The notes under the pieces: generated by a model | Told to the model about the DNA's origin: nothing | Seen by the model: the letters and a program-made list of their open reading frames with translations, nothing else | The model's database searches: none | NCBI GenBank assembly: GCA_934373235.1 | Contig: CAKROW010000048.1 | Span: forward strand, 1-21,385 | Source of the DNA: an uncultured Blautia sp. | Lineage (GTDB): Bacteria > Bacillota > Clostridia > Lachnospirales > Lachnospiraceae | Direction: 5' to 3' | Length of the DNA stretch: 21,385 nt | In this document: positions 1-7,897 of the stretch, in pieces | How the letters are laid out: each line of letters starts with the position of its first letter | How positions within the stretch are numbered: the first letter of the stretch is position 1 | Made by a program: the position numbers and the translations under genes

Positions 1-233
1 TGAATAGTGGAATGCAGCAGTCCGGGATGAATATGAACAACGGAATGCAGCAGCCTGGAATGCAGGAGTCTGGGATGAATATGAACAATGGAATGCAGCA
101 GCCCGGAATGCAGATGAACAATGGAATGCAGCAGCCCGGAATGCAGCAGTCCGGCGGTTTGTGGAAATGTCAGTGCGGTGCAGAGAATACCGGAAGGTTC
201 TGTGAATACTGTGGCCAGCCAAGACCATTTTGA
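1..233 (+). CDS. C-terminal end of a repeat-rich zinc-ribbon protein, probably SPFH/YdjI-like (5' truncated)
   Basis: The frame is open to the left edge, so only the last 76 or so codons are seen. They code for Met/Gln/Asn/Gly-rich repeats (units such as MQQPGMQ and GMNMNNG), then a short zinc ribbon with the pattern C-x-C-G...FC-x2-C-G and the end GQPRPF. In Firmicutes this kind of tail (low-complexity Gly/Met/Gln linker, then WxCxCG...N-x-G-x-FC-x2-CG) is common at the end of SPFH-domain 'virion core protein' homologues such as B. subtilis YdjI. The SPFH domain would lie outside the window, so the family name is an inference from the tail alone. A related C-terminal ribbon (CPGCG...CEYCG) ends the protein at 4223-4747, which hints at a shared theme in this locus. 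Confidence 0.7.
   Translation, partial: NSGMQQSGMNMNNGMQQPGMQESGMNMNNGMQQPGMQMNNGMQQPGMQQSGGLWKCQCGAENTGRFCEYCGQPRPF
11..156 (+). repeat. In-frame tandem repeats inside the zinc-ribbon protein gene
   Basis: Near-identical blocks starting with AATGCAGCAG occur at about 11, 44, 92 and 125. They alternate with blocks reading GATGAATATGAACAA. The unit length varies (33 to 48 bases), always a multiple of 3, so the frame is kept. The blocks code for MQQSGMNMNNG, MQQPGMQESGMNMNNG, MQQPGMQMNNG and MQQPGMQQSGG. Such repeats usually form a flexible linker and can change copy number by slippage. Confidence 0.8.
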
Positions 234-243
234 GTGATGATAG

Positions 244-436
244 ACAGAGTGGACAGAATTGTTCACTCTGTTTGTAGTAACAGGGTTACTGTGCACAGGT
301 AATATTCCGCGAGGTGTTTTGCCATGCATATGGCAAAATCCCGAGACATACGGGGCAAAATCCCATCGCCGAAGGTGATCTGGAATGGATTTTGACCAAG
401 TTGCTGTGAACGGAGTGAACAGTAACGTAACAGGGT
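244..436. other. Highly structured intergenic element with nested inverted and direct repeats
   Basis: No gene fits here, but the segment is full of pairing. ACAGAGTG (244-251) pairs with CACTCTGT (264-271). GTTACTGTGCAC (285-296) pairs with GTGAACAGTAAC (415-426) with one mismatch. TTTTGCCAT (317-325) pairs perfectly with ATGGCAAAA (330-338) around a 4-base loop. CCCG (340-343) pairs with CGGG (351-354). ATCGCC (365-370) pairs with GGTGAT (374-379) around GAA. GGCAAAATCCC is repeated directly at 332-342 and 354-364, and GTAACAGGGT at 277-286 and 427-436. The first hairpin may end transcription of the upstream gene. The whole could be a dispersed intergenic repeat or a structured RNA. Confidence 0.6.
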
Positions 437-529
437 GTAAGAATGAATGATTTCTCTGAAAACTGTATAATAAAACAGAATTTTATAGTATACTTATTAC
501 AGGAGTGTATTAATGAGAGAGGAATTTTC

Positions 530-2197
530 ATGACATACAATAAAAAAAGGGCACTGTCCTATGGCGGAATCCTGATAAGTGTATTGCTGGCTTATTTTTG
601 CAGGCTGGTAAGACCGGAAAATGTTTTTATGAGAAATCTCGCAGATCAGTGCCGTAACTGTATTTATCTTGGAATGTACTGTGCCTGGGTGATTTATCTG
701 GAAAAGCATGTAGTACATAGAAAAACGCGCAGATGCCTGACTGCTATTGGCGTCCTGATGGTATTCTGGTTCTTTGTGCGGACAGTAAAATTTCATATTT
801 TTCATGATCCTCTTGGAGAACATATCTGTTGGTATCTGTATTACATCCCGATGATCCTGATCCCGGTCCTTGGACTGGCAGCAGCGATGTTTATAGGTGA
901 CAAGGACAGCGGGAAAACAGTCAGGAAAATTATTGCCTTGCTGGCTTTTGCAGTGGCTTTGATCGTCTGTGTTTTTACAAATGACCTGCATCAGCAGGTG
1001 TTTCGATTTTCCGGGCGGCCTCCGTTTTCGGATAGAGATTACAGCTATGGTATTCTTTTTATGGTGATCCAGGGATGGATCATATTCTGCCTGATATGGA
1101 TGGAAATTATGCTGATCAGAAAAAGCAGGATTCCGGGAAAGAAACAATTCTGGCTGCCGGTTATTCCAGGAATATTGCTTCTGGGATGGAATATCGGGAA
1201 TTTACTCCGTCTGCCTCTGATCAAAACAATTGCCGGGGATATGACAGCGGTATGCTGCCTTTTGATGGCGGCAATTTATCAGGGATGCATATTATGCGGT
1301 CTGATACAGACGAACAACCGATATTTTGAATTATTTCAGACTTCCGGAGGATTGGATGCGGAGATTACGGATGATTCTTTTCAGCGTTATTATCATTCCG
1401 GCGATTTTCCTGAGCTGTCGCTGGAACTGCGTAAAATTATAATAGACAGATCAGCTATACAGGAGCAGGGAATCCGGATCAACCATATTCCTATAAGAGG
1501 CGGACATTTGTTTTGGGCAGAAGATATTTCAGTGCTTCTGGATCAGTATCAGGATATCCGGGAACAGCAGGAGGAGCTGACTGCCAGAAACCGTCTGCTG
1601 CAGAAAACCTATCAGAAAGAGGCTGAGCGGAGAAAAACAGAAGAACAGAACCGGCTGCTGAATATGATACAGAATCAGACAGCCGGGCAGATGGAATTGC
1701 TGTCACAACTGATGGATGAGCTGGAAAGAACGGAGTCAAGGGAACACTATGATCGGATCCTGGGAAAGATCGTGGTTGTTGGCACATATTTAAAGAGAAG
1801 AAAAAATCTGGTACTGACACAATATGCATCAGATGGAAATCTGCTTACAATGGAGGATCTCAGACAAAGTCTGGCGGAATCCTGTGACAGCTTAAAATTA
1901 TGTAAGATCCGGGCAGCGTATTATGCTGAAAATGGTGAAGTGCAGCTAAATGCAGATGATATACTAAAATGCTATGATACCTTTGAATGGCTTGTGGAAC
2001 GATTATTTGATACAATGCAGTCTGTTTTTTACCGTGTGTCACAGATCGATGATGCCCTGCGTATTTCAGTTCATATTGCAGCAGAAGCAGATCTTCGGGG
2101 ATTAATGTCAGAAAGACAGGGATTAAAAGTGCAGCAGGAAGATGAAAACGAATGGTTTATCGGATATATCGTATGCAGAAAGAGAGGCGGAAGATGA
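530..2197 (+). CDS. Multi-TM histidine-kinase-like sensor without a catalytic domain (7TM HisK N-terminal type)
   Basis: Protein of 555 residues. The first 260 residues hold about eight membrane segments (near 10-26, 41-58, 68-86, 99-120, 131-150, 172-195, 207-225, 232-252). The motif TNDLHQ after the fifth matches the NDLH signature of the HisKA_7TM sensory region. A coiled coil and a helical dimerisation-like stretch (about 340-460, with GTYLKRRKNLVL) follow. I find no phospho-acceptor His in the expected helix and no ATPase N, G1 or G2 box, so it looks like a kinase-dead partner. The ATG at 530 is chosen because GAGAGAGGA lies just upstream; an in-frame ATG at 443 has no good ribosome site. 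Its stop overlaps the next start (ATGA), which points to coupled translation with the true kinase. The signal is unknown. Confidence 0.75.
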   Translation: MTYNKKRALSYGGILISVLLAYFCRLVRPENVFMRNLADQCRNCIYLGMYCAWVIYLEKHVVHRKTRRCLTAIGVLMVFWFFVRTVKFHIFHDPLGEHICWYLYYIPMILIPVLGLAAAMFIGDKDSGKTVRKIIALLAFAVALIVCVFTNDLHQQVFRFSGRPPFSDRDYSYGILFMVIQGWIIFCLIWMEIMLIRKSRIPGKKQFWLPVIPGILLLGWNIGNLLRLPLIKTIAGDMTAVCCLLMAAIYQGCILCGLIQTNNRYFELFQTSGGLDAEITDDSFQRYYHSGDFPELSLELRKIIIDRSAIQEQGIRINHIPIRGGHLFWAEDISVLLDQYQDIREQQEELTARNRLLQKTYQKEAERRKTEEQNRLLNMIQNQTAGQMELLSQLMDELERTESREHYDRILGKIVVVGTYLKRRKNLVLTQYASDGNLLTMEDLRQSLAESCDSLKLCKIRAAYYAENGEVQLNADDILKCYDTFEWLVERLFDTMQSVFYRVSQIDDALRISVHIAAEADLRGLMSERQGLKVQQEDENEWFIGYIVCRKRGGR

Positions 2198-3537
2198 CTG
2201 ATTTTGCGGAATGCAGTATGGCAATGCAGGATTTTCTGATGATCCTTCTTGAAATCTGCCTGGTTCTGGAATTGATTCTTCTGTTGATAAGAATAACCTG
2301 TTTTTGCGGGAAAAAGAATATTATAGCGGCAGTGACTGTTTTTACAGTTTCTTTTATGCTTATGGGAGTTTTGATGAATGATCACAGATATTGCCTTGGG
2401 GAAGGCGCATATAAGCCAATGCTCCGGGGATGTCCAGTCAGTGTTCTGATGGCAGCGATGGTAGTATTGGTGCTTTATCTTTGCCGGGCGATCTGGAGAG
2501 AGAGACGCAGATATCATCATTCTCTGTCTTACTGGTCTGTGAATGAAGCTGTTGATGATGTTCCATGTGGAGTGTGTTTTTCAGATCCTCTTGGAAGGAT
2601 CGTTTTGTGTAATACCAAGATGCAGGAGCTGAGCAGGATAATGACAGGCTCCTATCTGCAGGATTATGAGGTATTGCGGAAAGTAATAGATGGGGAATCC
2701 GGACCAGAAGGGCTTTGCAGATTAAGCAAGGACAGCAATGTGTTTTATTTTCCGGATGCTTCTGTCTGGATGTTTCAGGAATATGGTCTGCAGGAGCCGG
2801 ATTGTGCAGGATATCTGCAGACAGTAGCAGTCAATGTATCAGAAATTTATTACAACGGTGAAAAGATCAGAGTAAACAATGAAAAGCTGGAAATCCTGAA
2901 TCATAAGCTGGAGGAAATGTATGAAAAAATCGGAGATAAAATAAGAGAGCAGGAGACTCTTGCCATGAAAATGCAGGTTCATGACAATTTTGGCCGAAGC
3001 CTTCTGTCAATACGCAGGATATTGGAAAGAAAAGAAGATCAGGATAAAATGGATAAACAGTTATCTGCCTTAAAGCATCTGGTCTATATTCTTACAGATT
3101 CTTCTGTTGAGAATATGGAAGAATTATGCGCGGATACGATCAGGCATGCAGAAGAGCTTGGAATTTATGTTCAGATCAGCGGAAATTTACCTCAGCATCC
3201 CTCCTACAGGCTGCTGACAGACAGAGCGATCCGTGAATGTGTGACAAATTGTGCCAGACACGCCCATGGCAGTACGGTTCTGGTGCAGATAGACAAAGGT
3301 GCAAATGAATACAGCATCCGGATAACGAATGATGGAGATGCACCTGAAAAAAATGCAGAAGAAGGCGGTGGTCTGTCAGCACTGAGAAAAGCAGCGGAGT
3401 CAGAGAAATGTATTATGCAGGTTTCTTTTTCACCGGAGTTTTGTCTGGTGTTAAAAATGCCGCTGGCAGAAAGGATGGGAGTTTATGGTACGGATACTGA
3501 TAGTAGAAGATCAGAGGATCATGCAGAAATATTTTGA
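2194..3537 (+). CDS. Membrane sensor histidine kinase with PAS-like domain
   Basis: Protein of 447 residues starting at the ATG that overlaps the previous stop (ATGA, 2194-2197). Three N-terminal membrane helices (about 14-34, 43-61, 82-100) are followed by a PAS-like region (about 115-220, with GVCFSDPLGRIVLCN). Then come a coiled coil and a dimerisation helix with phospho-acceptor H263 in the context HDNFGRSLL. The ATPase domain shows the N box around N352 (RECVTNCARHA), a G1 box at about 379-383 (NDGDAP) and a G2 box (GGGLSAL). This H-box and the partner's LuxR output suggest the NarL/LytS-like kinases. It autophosphorylates H263 and should pass phosphate to the regulator encoded next, which overlaps its 3' end by 53 bases. 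Confidence 0.88.
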   Translation: MTDFAECSMAMQDFLMILLEICLVLELILLLIRITCFCGKKNIIAAVTVFTVSFMLMGVLMNDHRYCLGEGAYKPMLRGCPVSVLMAAMVVLVLYLCRAIWRERRRYHHSLSYWSVNEAVDDVPCGVCFSDPLGRIVLCNTKMQELSRIMTGSYLQDYEVLRKVIDGESGPEGLCRLSKDSNVFYFPDASVWMFQEYGLQEPDCAGYLQTVAVNVSEIYYNGEKIRVNNEKLEILNHKLEEMYEKIGDKIREQETLAMKMQVHDNFGRSLLSIRRILERKEDQDKMDKQLSALKHLVYILTDSSVENMEELCADTIRHAEELGIYVQISGNLPQHPSYRLLTDRAIRECVTNCARHAHGSTVLVQIDKGANEYSIRITNDGDAPEKNAEEGGGLSALRKAAESEKCIMQVSFSPEFCLVLKMPLAERMGVYGTDTDSRRSEDHAEIF

Positions 3538-4111
3538 AAGTATTATTATGCGGGAACCGGAATTCCGACATGTCCAGACAGTTCAGGATGCCCGCGAAGC
3601 TGTAAAAATCTGCTCTTACTCGGCAATTGATCTTGTGCTTATGGATGTGCAGACGTTTCATAATCATGATGGGCTGAGTGCCGGAAAGATCATCAGGGAA
3701 AAATATCCCTATACAAAGGTATTGGTTGTTACTTCTCTGATCGATCCAAAGGTGCTGGAAAGGGCAAAGAGCGGATGTGCAGACAGTCTCTGGTATAAGG
3801 ATCACGGTGAAGAGGAAATACGAAGTGTGATCTACAGAACGTTAAACGGGGAGCATGTATTTCCGGATGTGGCACCGACGGTGGAGCTTAACTGGATCAC
3901 AAGCGGTGATATCAGTCCCAGACAACTGGAGATGCTGCGCCTGTATATTCGCGGGATGTCATATTCCGAGATCGCAAGGAAAATGGATTGCTCTGCTTCA
4001 GGGGTGAGATGGAATTTTCAGGAAATGATCGCCAAGGCGGGATACAACTGCAAAGAGGATCTGATAGCAGCCGCACTGGAAAGTAAACTGATCGTAACCA
4101 CACTGAAATAG
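3485..4111 (+). CDS. NarL/LuxR-family response regulator
   Basis: Protein of 208 residues. The receiver domain (about 1-120) has the acidic pair E8/D9, the phospho-acceptor D54 (LVLMDVQT), T83/S84 and K105 (WYKD). A LuxR-type helix-turn-helix follows at about 138-200 (SPRQLEMLRLYIRGMSYSEIA), so it should bind DNA as a phosphorylated dimer. The start lies 53 bases inside the kinase gene. The frame cannot start later because the receiver begins at MVRILIVEDQ, and AAAGGATGGGAG provides a ribosome site. Targets are unknown; autoregulation or control of the neighbouring membrane/zinc-ribbon genes is possible but not shown. Confidence 0.92.
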   Translation: MVRILIVEDQRIMQKYFESIIMREPEFRHVQTVQDAREAVKICSYSAIDLVLMDVQTFHNHDGLSAGKIIREKYPYTKVLVVTSLIDPKVLERAKSGCADSLWYKDHGEEEIRSVIYRTLNGEHVFPDVAPTVELNWITSGDISPRQLEMLRLYIRGMSYSEIARKMDCSASGVRWNFQEMIAKAGYNCKEDLIAAALESKLIVTTLK

Positions 4112-4222
4112 AAGATCCACAGAATACAGAAATATATTCAGACAGAGGGAGCCTGGCGTGAGCTGACAGAATATTCATAAATACATCATAAAATTTTAAA
4201 TAATAGGAAAGAGGAAACAGAC

Positions 4223-4747
4223 ATGAGTGATTTTTTGACAGAAAAAAATAAAAAAACAGGAATACTGGGAAAACTGAAATGGGTTCTTTGTGGCTTTTTT
4301 ATACTTTTTTCCCTGGGAGCCATTGGCGCAGCGGAGAAGTATATTGGTGAGGGGCGCTGGGGAATGGCAGCGACAGAGATCATACTTGGATTGCTGTTTC
4401 TGTATCCGACCTTCCGGGAGATACAGAAAGCATTAAAGAAGAGAAAAGCCGGAGAAATCGCCTGCTGGTTTGAATCCTATGCCCAGAATACTGTCTCATT
4501 TGAAAAGCTTGAGCAGGAGCTGGGAAAAGGCGCAGTGAAGAAGCTGGAAAAATTTATTGCCGGGGGATATATCCGGAATATCCAGATAGACAGAGAAGGA
4601 AATTACATTATGATCACCGCACCGAACAGACGCGTAAATGAGAAGATCTATATTACAGTTACCTGTCCCGGCTGCGGTGCAAAGAATCAGGTAATAAAAG
4701 GTCGTCTGAGCAACTGTGAATATTGCGGACAGCGTCTTACCCCATGA
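4223..4747 (+). CDS. Small two-TM protein with C-terminal zinc ribbon, function unknown
   Basis: Protein of 174 residues. Two membrane helices (about 18-38 and 50-68) are followed by a soluble part (about 75-140) rich in helix, then a short beta stretch (NYIMITAPNRR). The C-terminal zinc ribbon has two CxxC knuckles (CPGCGAKN and CEYCGQ). AGGAAAGAGGA sits 9 bases before the ATG. The middle part resembles a small winged-helix/PCI-like fold by its pattern of helices and charged residues, but that is only a guess. The ribbon recalls the tail of the protein at the left edge, so the two may work together at the membrane. I do not recognise a named gene. Confidence 0.75.
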   Translation: MSDFLTEKNKKTGILGKLKWVLCGFFILFSLGAIGAAEKYIGEGRWGMAATEIILGLLFLYPTFREIQKALKKRKAGEIACWFESYAQNTVSFEKLEQELGKGAVKKLEKFIAGGYIRNIQIDREGNYIMITAPNRRVNEKIYITVTCPGCGAKNQVIKGRLSNCEYCGQRLTP

Positions 4748-5186
4748 CAAAAGCTCTGTGAGCAGGAAGAAACGATGCTTTCCGGAGCGAACCAGCTAAG
4801 CTAAAATCCTTGTGCAACATGCCCAATACATAAAAACGGTAATTTTTAAATTAAATTATATAAGTTGCATATAACTAACGCATACAGTATAACAGAAATT
4901 GTATAAATATCCGTACATTCATAGACGATTAGAATGAAATCATAGAATAAATTTATAAAAATAGCCAATAAAACTGGATAATATGCTCAGATTATGGTAC
5001 ATTTATTGTAGCAGTCAAAGGAAATACTGTGGCCTTTTTGGGGGGCAGGATTTTCGGAGGGCTGAATAAATAACACAGAACTTATTTATTTGGTTTTATT
5101 GTTTCTTTCCTGGGAGTGCAGAGAAGGAGGGAACGGATAAGGGCAGATAATCATAAGGATATAATCTTTATAAGGAAGGTGAGCAA
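4748..5186 (+). other. Long AT-rich leader/promoter region before rnfC2
   Basis: 439 bases with no convincing gene. It holds a promoter-like pair at 4865-4893, which would give an untranslated leader of nearly 290 bases. It also holds a perfect AT-only inverted repeat, AATAAATAA (5065-5073) with TTATTTATT (5082-5090). A purine-rich SD-like run (AGGAGGG, about 5116-5122) has no start codon behind it. I could not match the leader to a riboswitch that I know. No terminator with a clear U-tract is seen for the upstream gene. Confidence 0.5.
4865..4893 (+). promoter_or_regulatory. Candidate promoter for the rnfC2-metV-metF unit
   Basis: TTGCAT (4865-4870), a 17-base spacer and TATAAC (4888-4893) fit a vegetative promoter with one or two mismatches in each box. 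A TATAAT at 5160-5165 is nearer to the gene but lacks a -35 box. Position is judged by eye only. Confidence 0.45.
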
Positions 5187-7151
5187 TTGGAAAACTATAC
5201 TAAGTACAAGCTGAAAAGCAGTGATGAGCTTGCATCAGTGCTGAACGGCAGGGACAATCTGTTTGTAATCGCCTGTAACAAGTGTTTCAAGGAATTTGAG
5301 ACCGTTGACGAACCGGATTGCGAGGAATTCCTGAAATTTGCTGCGGAGCAGGGAAAAACCGTCACAGGCAGTGCGAAATTCGATTTTCTGTGCAACAAGA
5401 TGCACACAGAGAGAAAATTACAGGATCTGCTGCCGGAAGGTACAGAGAATGTAGTTGTGATCTCCTGTGGTCTTGGTATCCAGACTGTTGCAGATCTGGC
5501 CGGTAAGCCGGTGATCGCAGCAAGTAATACCCTTAACTACAGAGGTCATCACGGCATGGCACTTACCAAAAAGAGCTGTGATGCATGTGCACAGTGCTAT
5601 CTGAACATTACCGGAGGTGTCTGTCCTATCGTCGACTGTTCCAAGAGTCTTGTGAACGGACAGTGCGGCGGAGCAAAGAACGGTAAATGCGAAGTAGACC
5701 CCAACAAGGACTGTGCATGGGAAAAGATCTACCAGAGACTGGCAAAACAGGGCCGTCTGGAAGAGTTCCTGAACCAGCCGGTACAGGTACGTGACTACTC
5801 CAAGGTTAACTTCAAGGTGATCAATGATTACGTGAAGTCTATCAGAGAGGACAGACTGAACGGATACTATGGCGGCGTTCATCCGTCAGAGCACAAGGAA
5901 TTCAGCGAGCATATCGATCTGAAGAAATTCCCGGATCCGAAGACTGTTGTGATCTCCATGTCCCAGCATCTTGGTGCACCTGCCAACCCGATCGTGAAAG
6001 TAGGAGACACTGTAAAGGTTGGCCAGAAGATCGGTGAAGCTGCCGGATTTATCAGCGCACCGGTACATTCCAGTGTAAGCGGAACCGTAGTTGCTGTTGA
6101 GCCACGTATGCATGGTACAAGAGGCAGTGAGGTGATGGCTGTTGTTATTGAGTCGGACGGAAAAAATACTCTGCACGAGTCCGTACAGCCTCATAAACCT
6201 TTGGATGAACTTACACCGGATGAGATCATTGAGATCGTAAAAGATGCCGGAATCGTTGGTATGGGTGGCGCAGGTTTCCCGACTTGTGTCAAGCTGAAAC
6301 CTGCGAAACCGGTTGATACCATCCTTCTCAACGGATGTGAGTGTGAACCATATTTAACAGCAGACCATAAGGTTCTCCTTGAGTTTGCTGATGATATTAT
6401 TTTTGGTCTGAAAGCGATCCTTAAGACAACAGGTGCTGAGAAGGGCATCATTGTCATCGAGGATAACAAGCAGGATGCCATTGAATTAATGCAGGAAAAA
6501 GTTGCCGATATCGGAAATATGGAAGTTTTTGTTGCAAGAACCAAATACCCGCAGGGTGCTGAGAAAACTCTCATCAAGCGCGTCATGGGCAGAAAGGTTC
6601 CAAGCGGCGGTCTTCCGGCAGATGTTGGCGTTATCGTAGATAATATCAGTACCGTAAAAGCAATCTCCGATGCGATCCAGAAGGGTATGCCGCTGATCGA
6701 GCGTGTTGCAACCGTAACAGGCGAGAAGATCAAGAATCCTGGCAACTTTATCATCAAGATCGGTACCAGCGTAAAAGAACTGATCGATTACTGCGGTGGA
6801 TTTACAGATGACGATGTTCTGGTCAAGATGGGCGGACCTATGATGGGCTTCCCTCTGAACACTCTGGAAGTACCTATGATGAAGGGCTCCAACGGTATCA
6901 TCGCCATTGATACAGACGAGACCAAAGAGCAGCCATGTATCAAGTGCGGACGCTGTGTGGATGTATGTCCGATGGAACTTTCTCCTCTGTATTTCGTTAA
7001 ATATGCGAAAGAAGAGAACTGGCAGGGCATGAAAGACATGAATGTCATGGATTGTGTTGAGTGCAGATGCTGCCAGTATATCTGTTCTTCCAAGATTCCG
7101 ATCATTAACAGTATCAAAGCCGGAAAAAATGCAGTAAGGGGGATGAAGTGA
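5187..7151 (+). CDS. rnfC2: RnfC2-type NADH-oxidising subunit of methylene-THF reductase, with N-terminal MetV-like domain
   Basis: Protein of 654 residues. Residues 1 to about 205 are a cysteine-rich MetV-like domain (CDACAQCYLN, GGVCPIVDCSKSLVNGQCGG), clearly similar to the whole protein of the next gene. Residues 220-654 are an RnfC core: a barrel-like segment (about 255-320), a Gly-rich flavin/NADH site GMGGAGFPT (about 358-366), the ECEPYLTADHK motif and two [4Fe-4S] motifs (C584/587/590/594 and C623/626/629/633). In acetogens such as Acetobacterium woodii, RnfC2 with MetV and MetF forms a soluble NADH-dependent methylene-THF reductase of the methyl branch. The start is TTG at 5187 behind AAGGAAGGTGAG. 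The next gene starts one base after the stop. No transmembrane Rnf genes are present, which argues against a membrane Rnf complex here. Confidence 0.88.
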   Translation: MENYTKYKLKSSDELASVLNGRDNLFVIACNKCFKEFETVDEPDCEEFLKFAAEQGKTVTGSAKFDFLCNKMHTERKLQDLLPEGTENVVVISCGLGIQTVADLAGKPVIAASNTLNYRGHHGMALTKKSCDACAQCYLNITGGVCPIVDCSKSLVNGQCGGAKNGKCEVDPNKDCAWEKIYQRLAKQGRLEEFLNQPVQVRDYSKVNFKVINDYVKSIREDRLNGYYGGVHPSEHKEFSEHIDLKKFPDPKTVVISMSQHLGAPANPIVKVGDTVKVGQKIGEAAGFISAPVHSSVSGTVVAVEPRMHGTRGSEVMAVVIESDGKNTLHESVQPHKPLDELTPDEIIEIVKDAGIVGMGGAGFPTCVKLKPAKPVDTILLNGCECEPYLTADHKVLLEFADDIIFGLKAILKTTGAEKGIIVIEDNKQDAIELMQEKVADIGNMEVFVARTKYPQGAEKTLIKRVMGRKVPSGGLPADVGVIVDNISTVKAISDAIQKGMPLIERVATVTGEKIKNPGNFIIKIGTSVKELIDYCGGFTDDDVLVKMGGPMMGFPLNTLEVPMMKGSNGIIAIDTDETKEQPCIKCGRCVDVCPMELSPLYFVKYAKEENWQGMKDMNVMDCVECRCCQYICSSKIPIINSIKAGKNAVRGMK

Positions 7152-7152
7152 T

Positions 7153-7773
7153 ATGTTGATTACCCAGTTAAAAGCAAAAGAAACTATCGTATCACTGGCA
7201 GCCGGAAAGAAAGTTTTTATCATCAACTGCCATGGATGCAAGGAAGTTCGTTTTCCGGAAAAAGAAGCTGTTGAACTTCAGAAGGAGCTTTCCGCTGAGG
7301 GAAATGTGACAGGGATCATGACAACGGATTATATCTGTAATCCGGAAAATATGCAGTTACGTCTTCAGAAACATATGGATAAGATCAGGGAAGCGGATCT
7401 GGTCCTGGTATTCTCCTGTGGTGTTGGTGTACAGACCATCGCAGAATATCTGGAAGACAAGATGGTATGCGCAGCCTGCGATACATACCCGGTACCTGGT
7501 TTCCAGGGTGTGACACCGTTAGAATATAAATGTGACCAGTGCGGTGAGTGTTATCTGAACCTTACCGGCGGGATCTGCCCGATCACAGCATGCTCCAAGA
7601 GCCTTGTCAACGGCCAGTGCGGCGGTTCCAAGAATGGTAAATGCGAAGTGGACAGTGACATGGAGTGTGGATGGGAGCGCATCTACAGACGTCTGAAAGA
7701 GATCGGACGCCTTGACGCACTGAAATGCCCGACACAGATCCATAATTTCGCTACAGATGATGAAGTGAAATAA
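7153..7773 (+). CDS. metV: MetV, zinc/iron-sulfur subunit of methylene-THF reductase
   Basis: Protein of 206 residues, the 'MTHFR C-terminal' family (MetV). It has an N-terminal Rossmann-like part with FIINCHGC and VLVFSCGVGVQT, and a Cys-rich part (CDQCGECYLN, GGICPITACSKSLVNGQCGG, KNGKCEVD, then ECGWERIYRRL). MetV links the electron-input subunit to MetF in the acetogen-type enzyme. It starts one base after the rnfC2 stop with GGGGGATGAAG as ribosome site, so the two are surely co-translated. It is similar along its whole length to residues 1-205 of the upstream protein. Confidence 0.9.
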   Translation: MLITQLKAKETIVSLAAGKKVFIINCHGCKEVRFPEKEAVELQKELSAEGNVTGIMTTDYICNPENMQLRLQKHMDKIREADLVLVFSCGVGVQTIAEYLEDKMVCAACDTYPVPGFQGVTPLEYKCDQCGECYLNLTGGICPITACSKSLVNGQCGGSKNGKCEVDSDMECGWERIYRRLKEIGRLDALKCPTQIHNFATDDEVK

Positions 7774-7897
7774 TAAGCAAAGATTTATTGAGAAGCCAAA
7801 TTAAATTATGATACGGTTCACCGGAAATATTCCGTAATGTGTATTGCAGAGCAGGTGGGCCGTACCCCAAATTTTAAATGATTGGAGCAAATATAAT

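Noticed and set aside
11..156. CRISPR-like repeats
   Set aside because: Units differ in length, have no unique spacers and keep a reading frame; they code for a low-complexity linker.
443..529. Upstream start of the sensor gene at 443
   Set aside because: It lacks a ribosome site and adds 29 residues without family support; the ATG at 530 has GAGAGAGGA.
4748..4860. Terminator after the two-TM zinc-ribbon gene
   Set aside because: I found no GC-rich stem followed by a T-tract; short pairings such as AGCTAAGCT are too weak.
5187..7151. Membrane Rnf complex subunit C
   Set aside because: No rnfD, G, E, A or B genes follow, the N-terminus is MetV-like, and metV and metF follow directly, which fits RnfC2 of the soluble reductase.
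7774..7897. Riboswitch or small gene between metV and metF
   Set aside because: Only weak, short hairpins and no known RNA motif could be seen; it may simply be a spacer.
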